Assembly: GCA_002470275.1 (NCBI GenBank)
Contig: DKNY01000062.1
Location: 6,895-15,740 of the forward strand
Reading direction: 5' to 3'
Source of the DNA: Gammaproteobacteria bacterium UBA7376
Lineage (GTDB): Bacteria > Pseudomonadota > Gammaproteobacteria > Pseudomonadales > Azotimanducaceae
DNA length: 8,846 nucleotides
Within the stretch, counting starts at the first letter, position 1, and each line of letters begins with the position of its first letter. Below, one piece after another: positions 1 through 8,200 of this stretch. Both the position numbers and the translations under genes were made by a program. Under the pieces are notes generated by a model, which had not been told where the DNA came from, made no database searches, and saw only the letters and a list, made by a program, of their open reading frames with translations.

Positions 1-2301
1 GGTCCCTGCCGCCGTTGGCGTCACACCGTGCAGCCGCTGATAGGCCAGCAGGGGCTGGGCGTGGACGTGTAGGTTCGCCACCGGGAAATCCTGCATCGCA
101 AAGGCGTCGGTGATCCAGGTTGCCCCGGGACGACTGGCCTCAGGCCCATTCCAGGCATCTGGACCCGAGAGGGTCCCCGCCCAGGCATCAGGATAATGCA
201 CGCTGTGGTTCTGCAAGCGCATCCGATGCCACTCATCCCAGGCCATTTTGGGTCGCAGGCGGGCAGCCGACCAAATCAAGGTCATGTTGATCGCGTACCA
301 AATACCCCCCTGGGTACCCTCCCCGGGACGGTCCATATGCGGGTTTCCCCGGGGGTCGATGGGCCAAAGAATACGCGCGCCCAGGGGACTGCCCCGGCGA
401 TGATGGGCATCGATATAGTCCAGCACCTGGCCCCCTTGGGCGGGGCTGGCAGCGCCGCAAAGAATCGCCCAGGGCTGCACTTCTAGCCAACACGCCGTGC
501 GGCCAATGGCTTCACCCTCAGGCGTATAGGCCCGGTCGAACCAGCGGCCATTCCAGGCTTGCGCCACCCGCCGACGATAGCGTTCGGCCAGGTTGACCGC
601 CTGCGCAGCGCCTTCCCGCTGGCCCAAACGCCGGAGCAGAGGGGCAAAGATGCTCAGAACCCAGCTCGCCATGGCTGAGTTCAACACAGAGGAACCCCGC
701 TCAATCATGGCGTCTCGGTCCATGCCCGGCTGGTTGAGGACCATGTCGTTCCAATCTGCGTTGCGAATACGAACATGGCCTCGGGCACCCTCACCAATGC
801 CCTGCTGGAAAAAATCCAGCTGGCGCAGCAGGTGGGTAGCCAACGTCACAGGCTCAGCTTGATACATCGGGTGATAGGCCAGGGGCTGGTCGAATGCGGC
901 TAGGTCGCCGGTGGCCGCCGCATATTCTGCCGCCAGCCAAAATGCCCAGAGGTTCTGATCCGAGGGCTGAAGCAGGTCCGTCATAGGGCGTTTATCGCCA
1001 CCGAGGGCATAGGGCAGGTCGCCTTGGGGCGTTGCCCAGGCGCAGGTATTGCACAACACCGACAGGGCTAAATCCGGTTCGGTGTACACCAGCGGGAGCG
1101 CGTGCTGCAGTTGATCCCGGGCTGCGGCATTGGCCCCCAGCACAAAGCCGTAGACCGACCCTTGGTTTAACGTGTGCCCGCCCAGCACTTCATCACGATT
1201 TGCCGCGCCGGTCAGCACCGCACCGTGCCAAGCAAATTCCGGGGCAACCGCGCTAGCGGCCGCCCCGGCCGGACCAAGTGGAACCTTTGAAAGGTCAGTG
1301 GATTCGGCATCCACTGGCCTCGGCAACCGGCCCCGCAATGCGTTGAGATGGGCCTGTCGCTGGTCCTTGGGATTCGCAGACAAGGCTTGAGTCTCAAGAC
1401 AACCGAATTGAAACCAAACCTCAACCTGCTCTCCAGGTTCCAAGTCCACCTTACAGGTTGATGACAAGATCGGGTGTGCGCGATCTCGGGGAAGGCTGTG
1501 AGACATTGACCCATGTCGCTGTCCGATAATCGCCAGCCCGAGCGTGCGAGGATCGCCAAAAAGCGCGTCAGACGGAGCAAACTGTTCTTGCGCCCAAACT
1601 ATGGCCGAAACTTTAGCCCCAGATCCCTGGGCTCCGTCCAGAGCGCTGGCAGGCTCTACCCAGGTTCGATAGGACACCTGACGGGCGGCAGCGGCCCGCT
1701 CGGGTTCACTCTGCCAGGTCTTCAAAAAGCGAGGTGCCAGGGGCCACTGCTCGGTAAGGTCTATCCGCTGGGGCAGAGCCGTGTCATCCAGCCTGACCCG
1801 CACACGAATCAGCACATAGGCCCGCTCGCCCTCGGGGACCATGACTTCCCGCTCCAGCGCAAGGCCATGGCGGTGCTTCTTCAGGGTATGGGCATTCCCG
1901 CTAAACACCTGCCGATCCGGATCATGGCTGTCCCAGCGGCGCTCAGAGCCATCTGGAATCACGGTCCGCAGCAGGGTATGCGGATACCGGCCCGAAGAAT
2001 CTGCCTGAACCAGCCAGCGCATCCCCTGGCGCTCCTCGAATAGCCCTAGGTTGCCGTCTGTGCGCGCCAGCACCTGAATCGCTCGATTACCAAAGAGGTG
2101 CCAGTGGCGCGGCGTTTCGGGTACCAGGGGTTTTTGATACACAAAGGCGGGCAGCTGGTTGGGGTTGATCCAATGCCCAAAGCCTGACCCTACTACCTGA
2201 TCCGCTGATGAGGTAGACGCCTTTGCGTGAGGGGTACGCCAGGGAGAAAGCAGGCCGCCAAGCGTCGCCAACGTCGCGCGTAAATAGTCCCGTCGCCTCA
2301 A
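1..2301 (-). CDS. Probable Tat-exported GH94-like (alpha/alpha)6-barrel carbohydrate-active enzyme, partial (C-terminus cut by window edge)
   Basis: The frame is open for 767 codons from a TTG at 2301 down to base 1, with no stop, so only the C-terminal end is missing; GH94 enzymes are usually about 800 residues. The TTG start follows a strong GGAGGA ribosome site with 6 nt spacing. The N-terminus MRRRDYLRATLATLGGLL followed by an AKA-type cleavage region fits a twin-arginine signal peptide. An in-frame ATG at 2367-2365 would add 22 residues before the RRR and has no such site. Residues about 50-250 look like the N-terminal beta domain. The barrel carries NADWNDM with D516 and D519, matching the DWND catalytic-acid region of cellobiose and chitobiose phosphorylases, then AWNGRWFDRAY, WAILCGAA and EGTQGGIWYAIN (about 661-672), the counterpart of the GH94 ENGGQYTHA segment. 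The fold-level call is good. Substrate is unknown, and hydrolase versus phosphorylase cannot be decided. Export of a phosphorylase would be unusual. Confidence 0.75.
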   Translation of the reverse strand, partial: MRRRDYLRATLATLGGLLSPWRTPHAKASTSSADQVVGSGFGHWINPNQLPAFVYQKPLVPETPRHWHLFGNRAIQVLARTDGNLGLFEERQGMRWLVQADSSGRYPHTLLRTVIPDGSERRWDSHDPDRQVFSGNAHTLKKHRHGLALEREVMVPEGERAYVLIRVRVRLDDTALPQRIDLTEQWPLAPRFLKTWQSEPERAAAARQVSYRTWVEPASALDGAQGSGAKVSAIVWAQEQFAPSDALFGDPRTLGLAIIGQRHGSMSHSLPRDRAHPILSSTCKVDLEPGEQVEVWFQFGCLETQALSANPKDQRQAHLNALRGRLPRPVDAESTDLSKVPLGPAGAAASAVAPEFAWHGAVLTGAANRDEVLGGHTLNQGSVYGFVLGANAAARDQLQHALPLVYTEPDLALSVLCNTCAWATPQGDLPYALGGDKRPMTDLLQPSDQNLWAFWLAAEYAAATGDLAAFDQPLAYHPMYQAEPVTLATHLLRQLDFFQQGIGEGARGHVRIRNADWNDMVLNQPGMDRDAMIERGSSVLNSAMASWVLSIFAPLLRRLGQREGAAQAVNLAERYRRRVAQAWNGRWFDRAYTPEGEAIGRTACWLEVQPWAILCGAASPAQGGQVLDYIDAHHRRGSPLGARILWPIDPRGNPHMDRPGEGTQGGIWYAINMTLIWSAARLRPKMAWDEWHRMRLQNHSVHYPDAWAGTLSGPDAWNGPEASRPGATWITDAFAMQDFPVANLHVHAQPLLAYQRLHGVTPTAAGT

Positions 2302-2307
2302 CTGCTT

Positions 2308-2313
2308 TCCTCC
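2308..2313 (-). promoter_or_regulatory. Ribosome binding site that selects the TTG start of the GH94-like gene
   Basis: On the minus strand GGAGGA stands 6 nt before the TTG at 2301-2299. It supports that start over the in-frame ATG at 2367, and it places the RRRDYL motif at residues 2-7, as expected of a Tat signal. Confidence 0.65.
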
Positions 2314-2457
2314 GAGCTGCTCTATGCCGCCCCAGCTTAACCAATCGTTTCTGGGTGACCAGGGCATAGGCCGTTTCAAGGTCACTAAGAACGGTATTTA
2401 TCTCTCACAAACGTCCTTGCATAATCTAGCGCTCACTAGGTATGAACCGCCGAGACT

Positions 2458-2462
2458 AGGAG
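2458..2462 (+). promoter_or_regulatory. Ribosome binding site that selects the PhyH gene start
   Basis: AGGAG lies 8 nt before the ATG at 2471. It rejects the longer 409-residue reading from the ATG at 2324, whose first 49 residues would lie in the divergent promoter region. Confidence 0.7.
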
Positions 2463-2470
2463 AAAACTCT

Positions 2471-3553
2471 ATGCGCAACCTATCTGCTGAGCCCTATAAG
2501 GGATTGACCCAAGACGACTGGTGGTGGCCTGAAGCTCTGCCAGATGACGATGCCCTGGCGCCCGGTCAAACCTTGTTAACCCAGGCCCAGCGAGAGCGGT
2601 TCCTCAATGATGGCTTTGTGGTGTTGGACAATCTATGGCCTGAGGCGCTGATCACCCAAGCGACCGAGGAAGCCAAAGAAGTCTTCCCCGAGGATACGGT
2701 CATCGCCCGCAGCTTGGCTGATCCCCGCTACTTTTCCTTCTCCGCCATGCCCTGGGCCCATGGCGGTGAGGCGTCGGCGAATCTGGCCATTAACCATATG
2801 GCGCTACACCCCCGGGCCATCCGAGCCGTCTCCGAGCTGCTGCAGACCGATGCCCAAGATCTCCGGCTCTACCAGGACCATCTGATTGCCAAATGCGGCC
2901 GCCCCGCGGACCCGGACAACCCCCTCAAGCCTGTGTCCGGCGACCAGGACATCCACGTAGACTATGGCAACAATACGCTCATGGTCCCCCCTCGGACTGA
3001 CGGGCCGGAAGTCGTGGCCTGCATCTGCTTCTACAGCGATGTCCGAGCATCCGGCGGCGCCACCCACTTTGCCAAGGCGGCGCCTGGGGAACTGACCCAA
3101 TACAGCCCAGAGACCTTCAACCCACCCAACTTTGTATTTGGCACCCATAACGGTTCCGCCGCCAGCGAAACGGGGACTCGTTCATCGGAGCGCACCGAAG
3201 CCCGCTACCGAGAAGAAAAACCCCTGCATTACCGCCCAGGTTCCTGCGTCCTGTATCGCATCGACGCCTGGCATCGGGGCACCCCGGCGGCCCTCAACCA
3301 GGTTCGTTACACCCATCACCATGGCTGGAAGAAAAAGAGCGCCGAATGGGTTAACTGGCAGGGGTTCTGCCAAAAAATGTCCCAGCTGCCCAACGCCTAC
3401 CTAGAGAACCTCAGCGTGGCGCAGAGAACCCTGCTCAGTTTTGCGGCCCCGGGAGACGCCTACTGGACCGAGGAGACTTTGGATTCCGTGGGCCGACGCT
3501 ACCCCGGCATGGACATGAGCCCCTACCGAGCTGGGATGCAGGCTCGGGACTGA
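2471..3553 (+). CDS. Phytanoyl-CoA dioxygenase (PhyH) family Fe(II)/2-oxoglutarate oxygenase
   Basis: This is a 360-residue cytoplasmic protein with no signal peptide or membrane segment. The start at 2471 (MRNLSAEPYKG) is preceded by AGGAG at 2458-2462 with 8 nt spacing; the same frame is open to an ATG at 2324 but without a ribosome site. The double-stranded beta-helix metal site is visible: H162-V-D164 in DIHVDYGNN, and distal H268 in DAWHRGTPA. R279, eleven residues after H268, fits the 2-oxoglutarate-binding arginine. The N-terminal QRERFLNDGFVVLDNLW segment is typical of PhyH proteins. The family hydroxylates varied substrates, including acyl-CoAs, amino acids and secondary metabolites, and the substrate here cannot be read from sequence. 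The gene diverges from the GH94-like gene, so the two may share control, and it converges with the kinase gene 42 bp downstream. The family call is secure; the function is open. Confidence 0.9.
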   Translation: MRNLSAEPYKGLTQDDWWWPEALPDDDALAPGQTLLTQAQRERFLNDGFVVLDNLWPEALITQATEEAKEVFPEDTVIARSLADPRYFSFSAMPWAHGGEASANLAINHMALHPRAIRAVSELLQTDAQDLRLYQDHLIAKCGRPADPDNPLKPVSGDQDIHVDYGNNTLMVPPRTDGPEVVACICFYSDVRASGGATHFAKAAPGELTQYSPETFNPPNFVFGTHNGSAASETGTRSSERTEARYREEKPLHYRPGSCVLYRIDAWHRGTPAALNQVRYTHHHGWKKKSAEWVNWQGFCQKMSQLPNAYLENLSVAQRTLLSFAAPGDAYWTEETLDSVGRRYPGMDMSPYRAGMQARD

Positions 3554-3595
3554 GAGCTACTCCAGAGATCGCCCCTGCTATAGGGCTCACGGGAA

Positions 3596-4090
3596 CTAAG
3601 CGTCCAGAACGGCGCGCACCACGGCTTCAAGGGGGCGATTTGCATCCACCGTCACCTGGGCGAAACGCTGATACAGGGCAATGCGCTCGGCGTACATGGG
3701 CCACAACCCCTGGCTCAGGTCTGCGGCGATGCCCCGGGTACTGAACTCCCCCAGCCGCCGGAGCATGGTGTCGTAGGTCACCGACAGATAAACGATGCGG
3801 CTCTGTCGCGCGAGATGAACCATAGCCCCAGTGTGATACACGGCGGAGCCGCCCGTGGACACCACATGCTCATCCAGCGCCAGGCTACCAATACACTCGC
3901 CCTCGGCCTCGCGCAGCGCGTCCACTCCGTGGGTATCGAGATAGTCTTGCAGGGTCATGCCCAGGTGGGTCTGGAGTGCAATATCGGTGTCGATGAAGGG
4001 CCGAGCCATCACCTTGGCCAGCTGAACCCCCACAGAGGATTTCCCTGACCCCGGTAGGCCGATAAGCGTTATGCCCTGCTGTGCCGACAT
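3596..4090 (-). CDS. Shikimate kinase-like P-loop small-molecule kinase
   Basis: The protein has 164 residues, close to the usual 160-180 for shikimate kinase. Walker A is GLPGSGKS at residues 11-18. DTD at 34-36 matches the Mg/shikimate DxD. R60 in LREAEGE, GGS at 80-82 (the family usually has GGG), R119 in the lid and R136 in YAERIALYQRF line up with the E. coli AroK substrate contacts. The lid reads TRG where AroK has RPLL. ATP-dependent phosphorylation of shikimate is therefore possible, but the GGS and lid changes leave room for another small substrate. AGGAG lies 12 nt before the ATG, a rather long spacing. The gene starts 40 nt after the stop of the membrane-protein gene upstream and is probably co-transcribed with it. 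There is no aroB neighbour, which is the usual partner of aroK in gammaproteobacteria, so this may be a second, non-housekeeping copy. Confidence 0.75.
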   Translation of the reverse strand: MSAQQGITLIGLPGSGKSSVGVQLAKVMARPFIDTDIALQTHLGMTLQDYLDTHGVDALREAEGECIGSLALDEHVVSTGGSAVYHTGAMVHLARQSRIVYLSVTYDTMLRRLGEFSTRGIAADLSQGLWPMYAERIALYQRFAQVTVDANRPLEAVVRAVLDA

Positions 4091-4130
4091 GGTTATAGAC
4101 GTCTCCTAACCCAATACCCTAGGGCGGTCG

Positions 4131-4625
4131 CTAATGTGGATCACCCTGGACCTCAGCGGTAAATGCGGGGCGAATCAGCAGGGTGAACGAAATGAACGCA
4201 TAGGCGATATTCACCAGCAAGGCCATGAGATACAGCCAGGCTTCAGCCCCGGCATAGAGATTATATATCTGAGCGCCGATGGCCAAGACAAAGGTCAGGC
4301 AGAAGGCGATGTCCACCGATTTGAAATGAGTGAGTCGCTGACGCACCACCATGTAAATGAGAGATAGAGAAGCAAAAAAGATATAGCATGCACTGCTCAC
4401 CATCCAGTTACTCCGCATGGCCTCCTCCCCGCCCCCGCTAATCTGGGAGGTGATCAACGGCACCAGCGAGGCAAAGAGCGTAATCCCGCTTTGGGCCAGC
4501 AGGTTACCCAACAGCATGCTTTTTGCCCGGGTCCAGGTGTCTGAAAAATTGGCGACCACCGCCGAAAACCCGGCCAAGGCCACAGCGATCTCCGCGATCA
4601 CGATCAGAATGTCCAACGCCACCAT
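4131..4625 (-). CDS. Conserved-looking small integral membrane protein, function unknown
   Basis: The 164-residue protein is very hydrophobic, with about five predicted membrane helices at roughly residues 4-26, 38-60, 75-94, 104-124 and 129-151. The first helix carries a buried acidic residue, E12, in IVIAEIAVALAGFSAVV, which stands out in an otherwise apolar segment. Short charged loops (DTWTRAKS, RQRLTHFKS) separate the helices. The start ATG at 4625 has GGGGGA 6 nt upstream. The gene is the first of an apparent two-gene minus-strand unit with the shikimate kinase-like gene, 40 nt apart. A terminator at 4703-4730 shields it from transcription coming from the right, so it should have its own promoter in 4626-4702, where no convincing boxes were seen. 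I do not recognise the family well enough to give a function. Confidence 0.8.
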   Translation of the reverse strand: MVALDILIVIAEIAVALAGFSAVVANFSDTWTRAKSMLLGNLLAQSGITLFASLVPLITSQISGGGEEAMRSNWMVSSACYIFFASLSLIYMVVRQRLTHFKSVDIAFCLTFVLAIGAQIYNLYAGAEAWLYLMALLVNIAYAFISFTLLIRPAFTAEVQGDPH

Positions 4626-4702
4626 GTTTCGTCCCCCGACTGCTCCAGTGGCCCATAGCTTGCTCCGTTACGGGAAGAATTTCGAGAGTTGGCGGCCCAG
4701 GC

Positions 4703-4730
4703 AAAAAAACCAGGCGACGCGTCGCCTAGG
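4703..4730 (-). terminator. Rho-independent terminator, minus strand
   Basis: The perfect 16-bp palindrome AGGCGACGCGTCGCCT at 4712-4727 folds into a 6-bp stem with a CGCG loop. On the minus strand the stem extends by CC/GG past a single bulged T, and it is followed directly by a run of seven T. The polarity ends transcription coming from the right, at about 4740 and beyond, before the membrane-protein gene. On the plus strand there is no T run. Confidence 0.75.
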
Positions 4731-4738
4731 GCTTTGCT

Positions 4739-4904
4739 CTATCCCCGCACGGGTTTATTAGCAGGGGAACCGGCCAGTTGAGAGGACGCATTGGCCCGGG
4801 CCAGCATCGCCACACCGGACTGCTGAGGCACCTGGGCCTTGGTCAAGCGCGCTGGAAGCTGGAGCGTTAGCGATTGATCCTACGGGAGCGATATCAGCTT
4901 CCAT
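4739..4904 (-). pseudogene. Possible frameshifted or degraded small gene just upstream of the terminator
   Basis: A minus-strand frame of 46 codons from 4879 ends in TAG at 4741-4739, 9 nt before the terminator hairpin. Its peptide contains LQLPARLTKAQVPQQ and then SGVAMLARANASSQLA, an amphipathic, protein-like composition. The frame begins just after an in-frame TAG at 4882-4880 and has no start with a ribosome site. Another frame, with ATG at 4904-4902 (MEADIAPVGSIANA), runs into the same place, so one indel near 4880 would join the two. The joined peptide faintly recalls small YjfB-type motility proteins (K-A-x3-Q-Q-x-G-x-A-x-L), but that is memory-level resemblance only. Its position just before a strong terminator is the best support. 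It may instead be untranslated RNA or chance. Confidence 0.25.
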
Positions 4905-5059
4905 TAGAGTGCGAAGGGTGGTGGCTGTGGCGCTAGTTGGGGCGGATTCACCAAACGACGGCGAAGGGTGTCTGGTCCGTTGCTTCTCGGTGAGCGATCC
5001 TGCTAGCCGATAAGCCTCCGCATCGCCTCGCTCTGACCCCTGGTTCCTCGCGATCAAGA

Positions 5060-5213
5060 TCGGTCTGCAGGATTCAATTTAGGAGGCAAATTTTTGCCGA
5101 AAAATTGCAAATCTTTCGCCGTTGTAATTTTAGTTTAATTTTCTCTCACTAGGCTGCGCAACGAATTTCTAACGATTTGTTTGGATTTAACTTCACGTAT
5201 ATGGAGACCTTTC
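5060..5213 (+). promoter_or_regulatory. AT-rich control region of the TonB-dependent receptor gene
   Basis: Base composition drops sharply to A/T-rich. A 14-bp palindrome, GGCAAATTTTTGCC at 5085-5098, is followed by a near-inverted echo AAAAATTGC at 5100-5108, so GCAAATTTTT and AAAAATTGC form a second overlapping dyad. TTGCAA at 5105-5110 and TTGTAA at 5122-5127 could be -35 boxes, but no clean -10 partner was found at 16-18 nt. The palindrome may be an operator; no regulator can be named. Confidence 0.4.
5203..5206 (+). promoter_or_regulatory. Ribosome binding site that selects the receptor start at 5214
   Basis: GGAG lies 7 nt before the ATG at 5214. The same frame is open from a TTG at 5181, without a ribosome site. 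A later ATG at 5247 would also leave a full signal peptide, but its spacing to a purine-rich stretch is less convincing. Confidence 0.55.
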
Positions 5214-8200
5214 ATGCGACAGTCCTTTGAGAAAGAGCGTTCTACAATGCTTGCAACAGCTTTCAGGTATTTGGCCGTCTTTCTGTCCCTTGCACTATCC
5301 ACCTCCACCGCGCTCGCTACCGAGACCACCTCCTCCATCAAAGGCAGGGTTTATGGTGGCGAGAACGTCGTTGCGAATGCCAGCGTTGTGATCACCGACC
5401 AACGCACCGGCAGAAGCCGAAGTGTGACGACCAATGAAGCAGGGGTTTTCTTTGCTTCCAAGTTATCCGTCGGCGGACCCTACCTGGTCGTCGTGAATGA
5501 CAGCACCAGCGTCACCATAGACTCACTGGCCCTGGGCGATGTCTACGACCTCGACATTCAAACGGCCAGCACCGAGGAACTTGTGATCGTGACCGCCACC
5601 AGGGATGCCGTCATCGACGTCGCGCCTGGCCCAACCGCAAGCTATGGCATTTATGATCTGGACCGCGCGGTGGCTCCGGATCGGGATATCCAAGAAGTAT
5701 TCTCCCTGGACCCACGATTGAACCTGGACACCGACAACAGGGGCTACGCGGTGAACTGCATGGGTAAGCACCCCCGCTTTAATACCGTGACCCTCGACGG
5801 CGTTCGATACAGCGATTTGTTCGGCCTGAACAGCAACGGCTACTCAACTGCCGTGGGTATGCCCTTTCCCTACGATGCAATCCAGCAGGTTGCCGTTCAG
5901 CTGTCTCCATTCACCTCAAAATACGGCGGCTTTTCGGCCTGTAATATCAACGCGGTAACGCGCAAAGGCTCTAACGAGTGGAACGGCAACGTCTTCTACG
6001 AATACACGAGCGATGAATGGGATGTCCTGGGTAGCGAGTGGCGTATGCGCGGCGACACCTTCGATGGCGAGGATTACAACGTCAACCCCTATGAAGAGAA
6101 GAAATATGGTTTCGCCCTGCGCGGCGCGCTTATCGAGAACCGTCTCTTCGTGTCCGCCGCCTATGAGTTTGAAGAATCGCCCAGAGCCATCGGCCAGGGC
6201 TACGCAGGCTCTGGCATTGGCGATGAGCGATCGTGGCTCTCTGAAGAAACTTTCAACTTAATCAGCGACACGGCACAAAGCCTTTTTGGCTACGACGCGG
6301 GCGGTGCGCCATCGGATGGTGCCCAAGAGGCGACCAAGTATTTTGGGCGGATTGACTATCTGATTAACGACCAGCACGAGGTCAGCGTTGTCTATAACTA
6401 CTTCGATGGCTTCCAAGATCGAGCGTCGGATTCCGACTCTGATGAATTCGAATATGCGAATCACTTTTACGTAAAAGGCGCTGAACAAGAAACGATCTCC
6501 GGCAGACTGATCTCTCAGTGGAACGATCAGCTATCCACCGAAGTCTTCTACGCCAGCAGCGAAATGTTCGACAGCCAGACAACGGTTGGACCCAAGGAAA
6601 TTGGCGATCATCAAATTTCTCTGGCCTCTGGTGATACCGTCTATCTCGGCGCCGACGACTCTCGCCAGGCAAACAAGCTGGAGTATGCGACGGACTATAT
6701 TCGCCTGGAGGCACAGTACCTGACTGGCAACCACGTCGTATCCGTCGGCTATGAGCGAGAAGAGCTGGAAGTCTTCAATCAGTTCGTGCAGCACTCCAAT
6801 GGAGGGGAATACGATTACTACACGGATTCTGACTTTGCCAGCAACACGCCTGTTTGCGCCGCGTATACGCCAGCAGAACGCCTGGCTAACGAATGCGCCC
6901 TATCCGGTTTAGACCGATTCCTACTGGGTCGTCCCAGCCAGATCTACTACGGTAGCGGTGGCGGCACGAATAACCCCGACGATGCAGCAGCGCAATTCAC
7001 CAACACCACCAACGTGCTCTATATTGAGGATAACTGGGACCTATCGGCCTACGATCTTAGCGTTGTTCTGGGACTTCGATACGAGTGGTTCGAAACCGAT
7101 GACGCACCCAACTACAACGCTGCGTTGTCCGCCGCCACGGGCATTAGGAACGATGAGAGCATCGATGGACTAGATATCTTGATGCCACGGATTGGCCTCA
7201 CGTGGACCCCTCGGGAAGATCTGCTGGTACGCGGCGGCGTTGGCATCTACTCGGGTGGTAACCCCAACGTGTGGATTTCAAACTCCTTCAGCAACGACGG
7301 ACTTACCAACGTACAGATCAGATACGCCAACTTCGATGCGAGCACGACCCTGATCCAAGGGCAGGCTGATTCGATCACCTTGTCTGGACAGCAGCGTCCC
7401 GGTTATGACGTACCTCAGTCACTGATTGATAGGGTGGCTGCTGTAACGCCTGAAGATGGTGCCACGGAGAGCTCCGTTTTTATCGATCCCACTTACGAGC
7501 AACCCAGCGAGCTGAAAATTGCCGTTGGCGCAACGTATGACCTGCCCTTTGGCGGCGTGGTCATGGACGTCGACTACATCTACACCAAGATGTCGGACCC
7601 CGCTCTGTACTTCGACACATCCCAGGTGGTCACCGGGACCACGGCGCTTGGTCTGAGTACCTATGATTATGCCGATGGCGTTGAAGAAAATTTCATGCTA
7701 AGCAACGCTTCAGCGAAGCCCGAAGCATCGACTTTCTCGATAGGCTTCAGCAAGCGCTTTGACTTTGGTTTGGATGTGCAGGCTGGTTATGCCTACACCG
7801 ATGCGGAAGACGTCAGTCCAATGACATCCTCGGTGGCAGGCTCAAACTTCAGCAACGTAGCGCTGAATGACATCAACAGCATAGCACCCGCCGCGTCCAA
7901 CTACATGGTGCCCCACCGCTTCACCATGCGTGCAGTTTATGAACGGGACTTCTTTGAGGGCCTTACGACTAGAGTCATGCTCTTTGGCTATGCTGCTGAG
8001 GGTCAGCCGCAAAGCTTCGTGATGTCCTCATCGTACATGGAGGGCGACGGATTCTATGGCCGCCACTTGCTGTACATTCCATCGGCTAACGATCCCAACG
8101 TCACTTTCGGCCCTGGCTTCGATCAAGCAGGCTTCCAGGCCTGGGCTGATGAGTACGGGTTCGGACCGGGCTTCGTATCCAGGAATGAAGAGCACGCCCG

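Larger units (their letters stand above)
2302..2470. promoter_or_regulatory. Divergent intergenic region between the GH94-like and PhyH genes
   Basis: These 169 bp separate two genes that point away from each other, so they should hold both promoters. A possible plus-strand promoter is TTGCAT at 2417-2422, an 18-nt gap, and TATGAA at 2441-2446, but the match to consensus is weak. A 6-bp inverted repeat, GTGACC at 2355-2360 and GGTCAC at 2380-2385 with a 19-nt spacer, could be a regulator site. It could also be chance. The plus frame stays open upstream to an ATG at 2324, but translation there would have no ribosome site. Confidence 0.4.
4626..5213. other. Long intergenic region between the membrane-protein gene and the TonB receptor gene
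   Basis: No convincing intact gene was found in these 588 bp. The longest reading frame, minus strand 5057-4758 from a TTG, lacks a ribosome site and is rich in Ala, Ser, Pro and Gly without any recognisable motif. The region holds the minus-strand terminator, the possible decayed gene and, from about 5060 on, an AT-rich control region in contrast to the GC-rich surroundings. A 10-bp direct repeat, GCGAAGGGTG, occurs at 4911-4920 and 4961-4970. Confidence 0.6.

Noticed and set aside
1513..2043. A 176-residue plus-strand open frame
   Set aside because: It lies opposite the GH94-like gene, whose minus-strand frame is continuous and carries family motifs. The plus-strand product is a shadow without motifs or ribosome site.
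2804..3148. A 114-residue minus-strand open frame
   Set aside because: It is antisense to the PhyH gene across its iron-binding motif and is explained by GC-rich codon bias.
3554..3595. Possible terminator between the PhyH and kinase genes
   Set aside because: Only a 4-bp GCCC/GGGC stem at 3571-3586 is present, with no T run in either direction.
4911..4970. 10-bp direct repeats GCGAAGGGTG as attachment or insertion-sequence ends
   Set aside because: The copies are 50 bp apart, with no inverted repeats, integrase or transposase nearby.
4758..5057. A 99-residue minus-strand open frame starting with TTG
   Set aside because: There is no ribosome site and no recognisable motif. Its downstream half competes with the more protein-like frame ending at 4739, so it is not listed as a gene.
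5135..5341. A 68-residue minus-strand open frame across the receptor promoter and signal peptide
   Set aside because: It overlaps the receptor start on the opposite strand and reads as the complement of the signal peptide, with no supporting start site.
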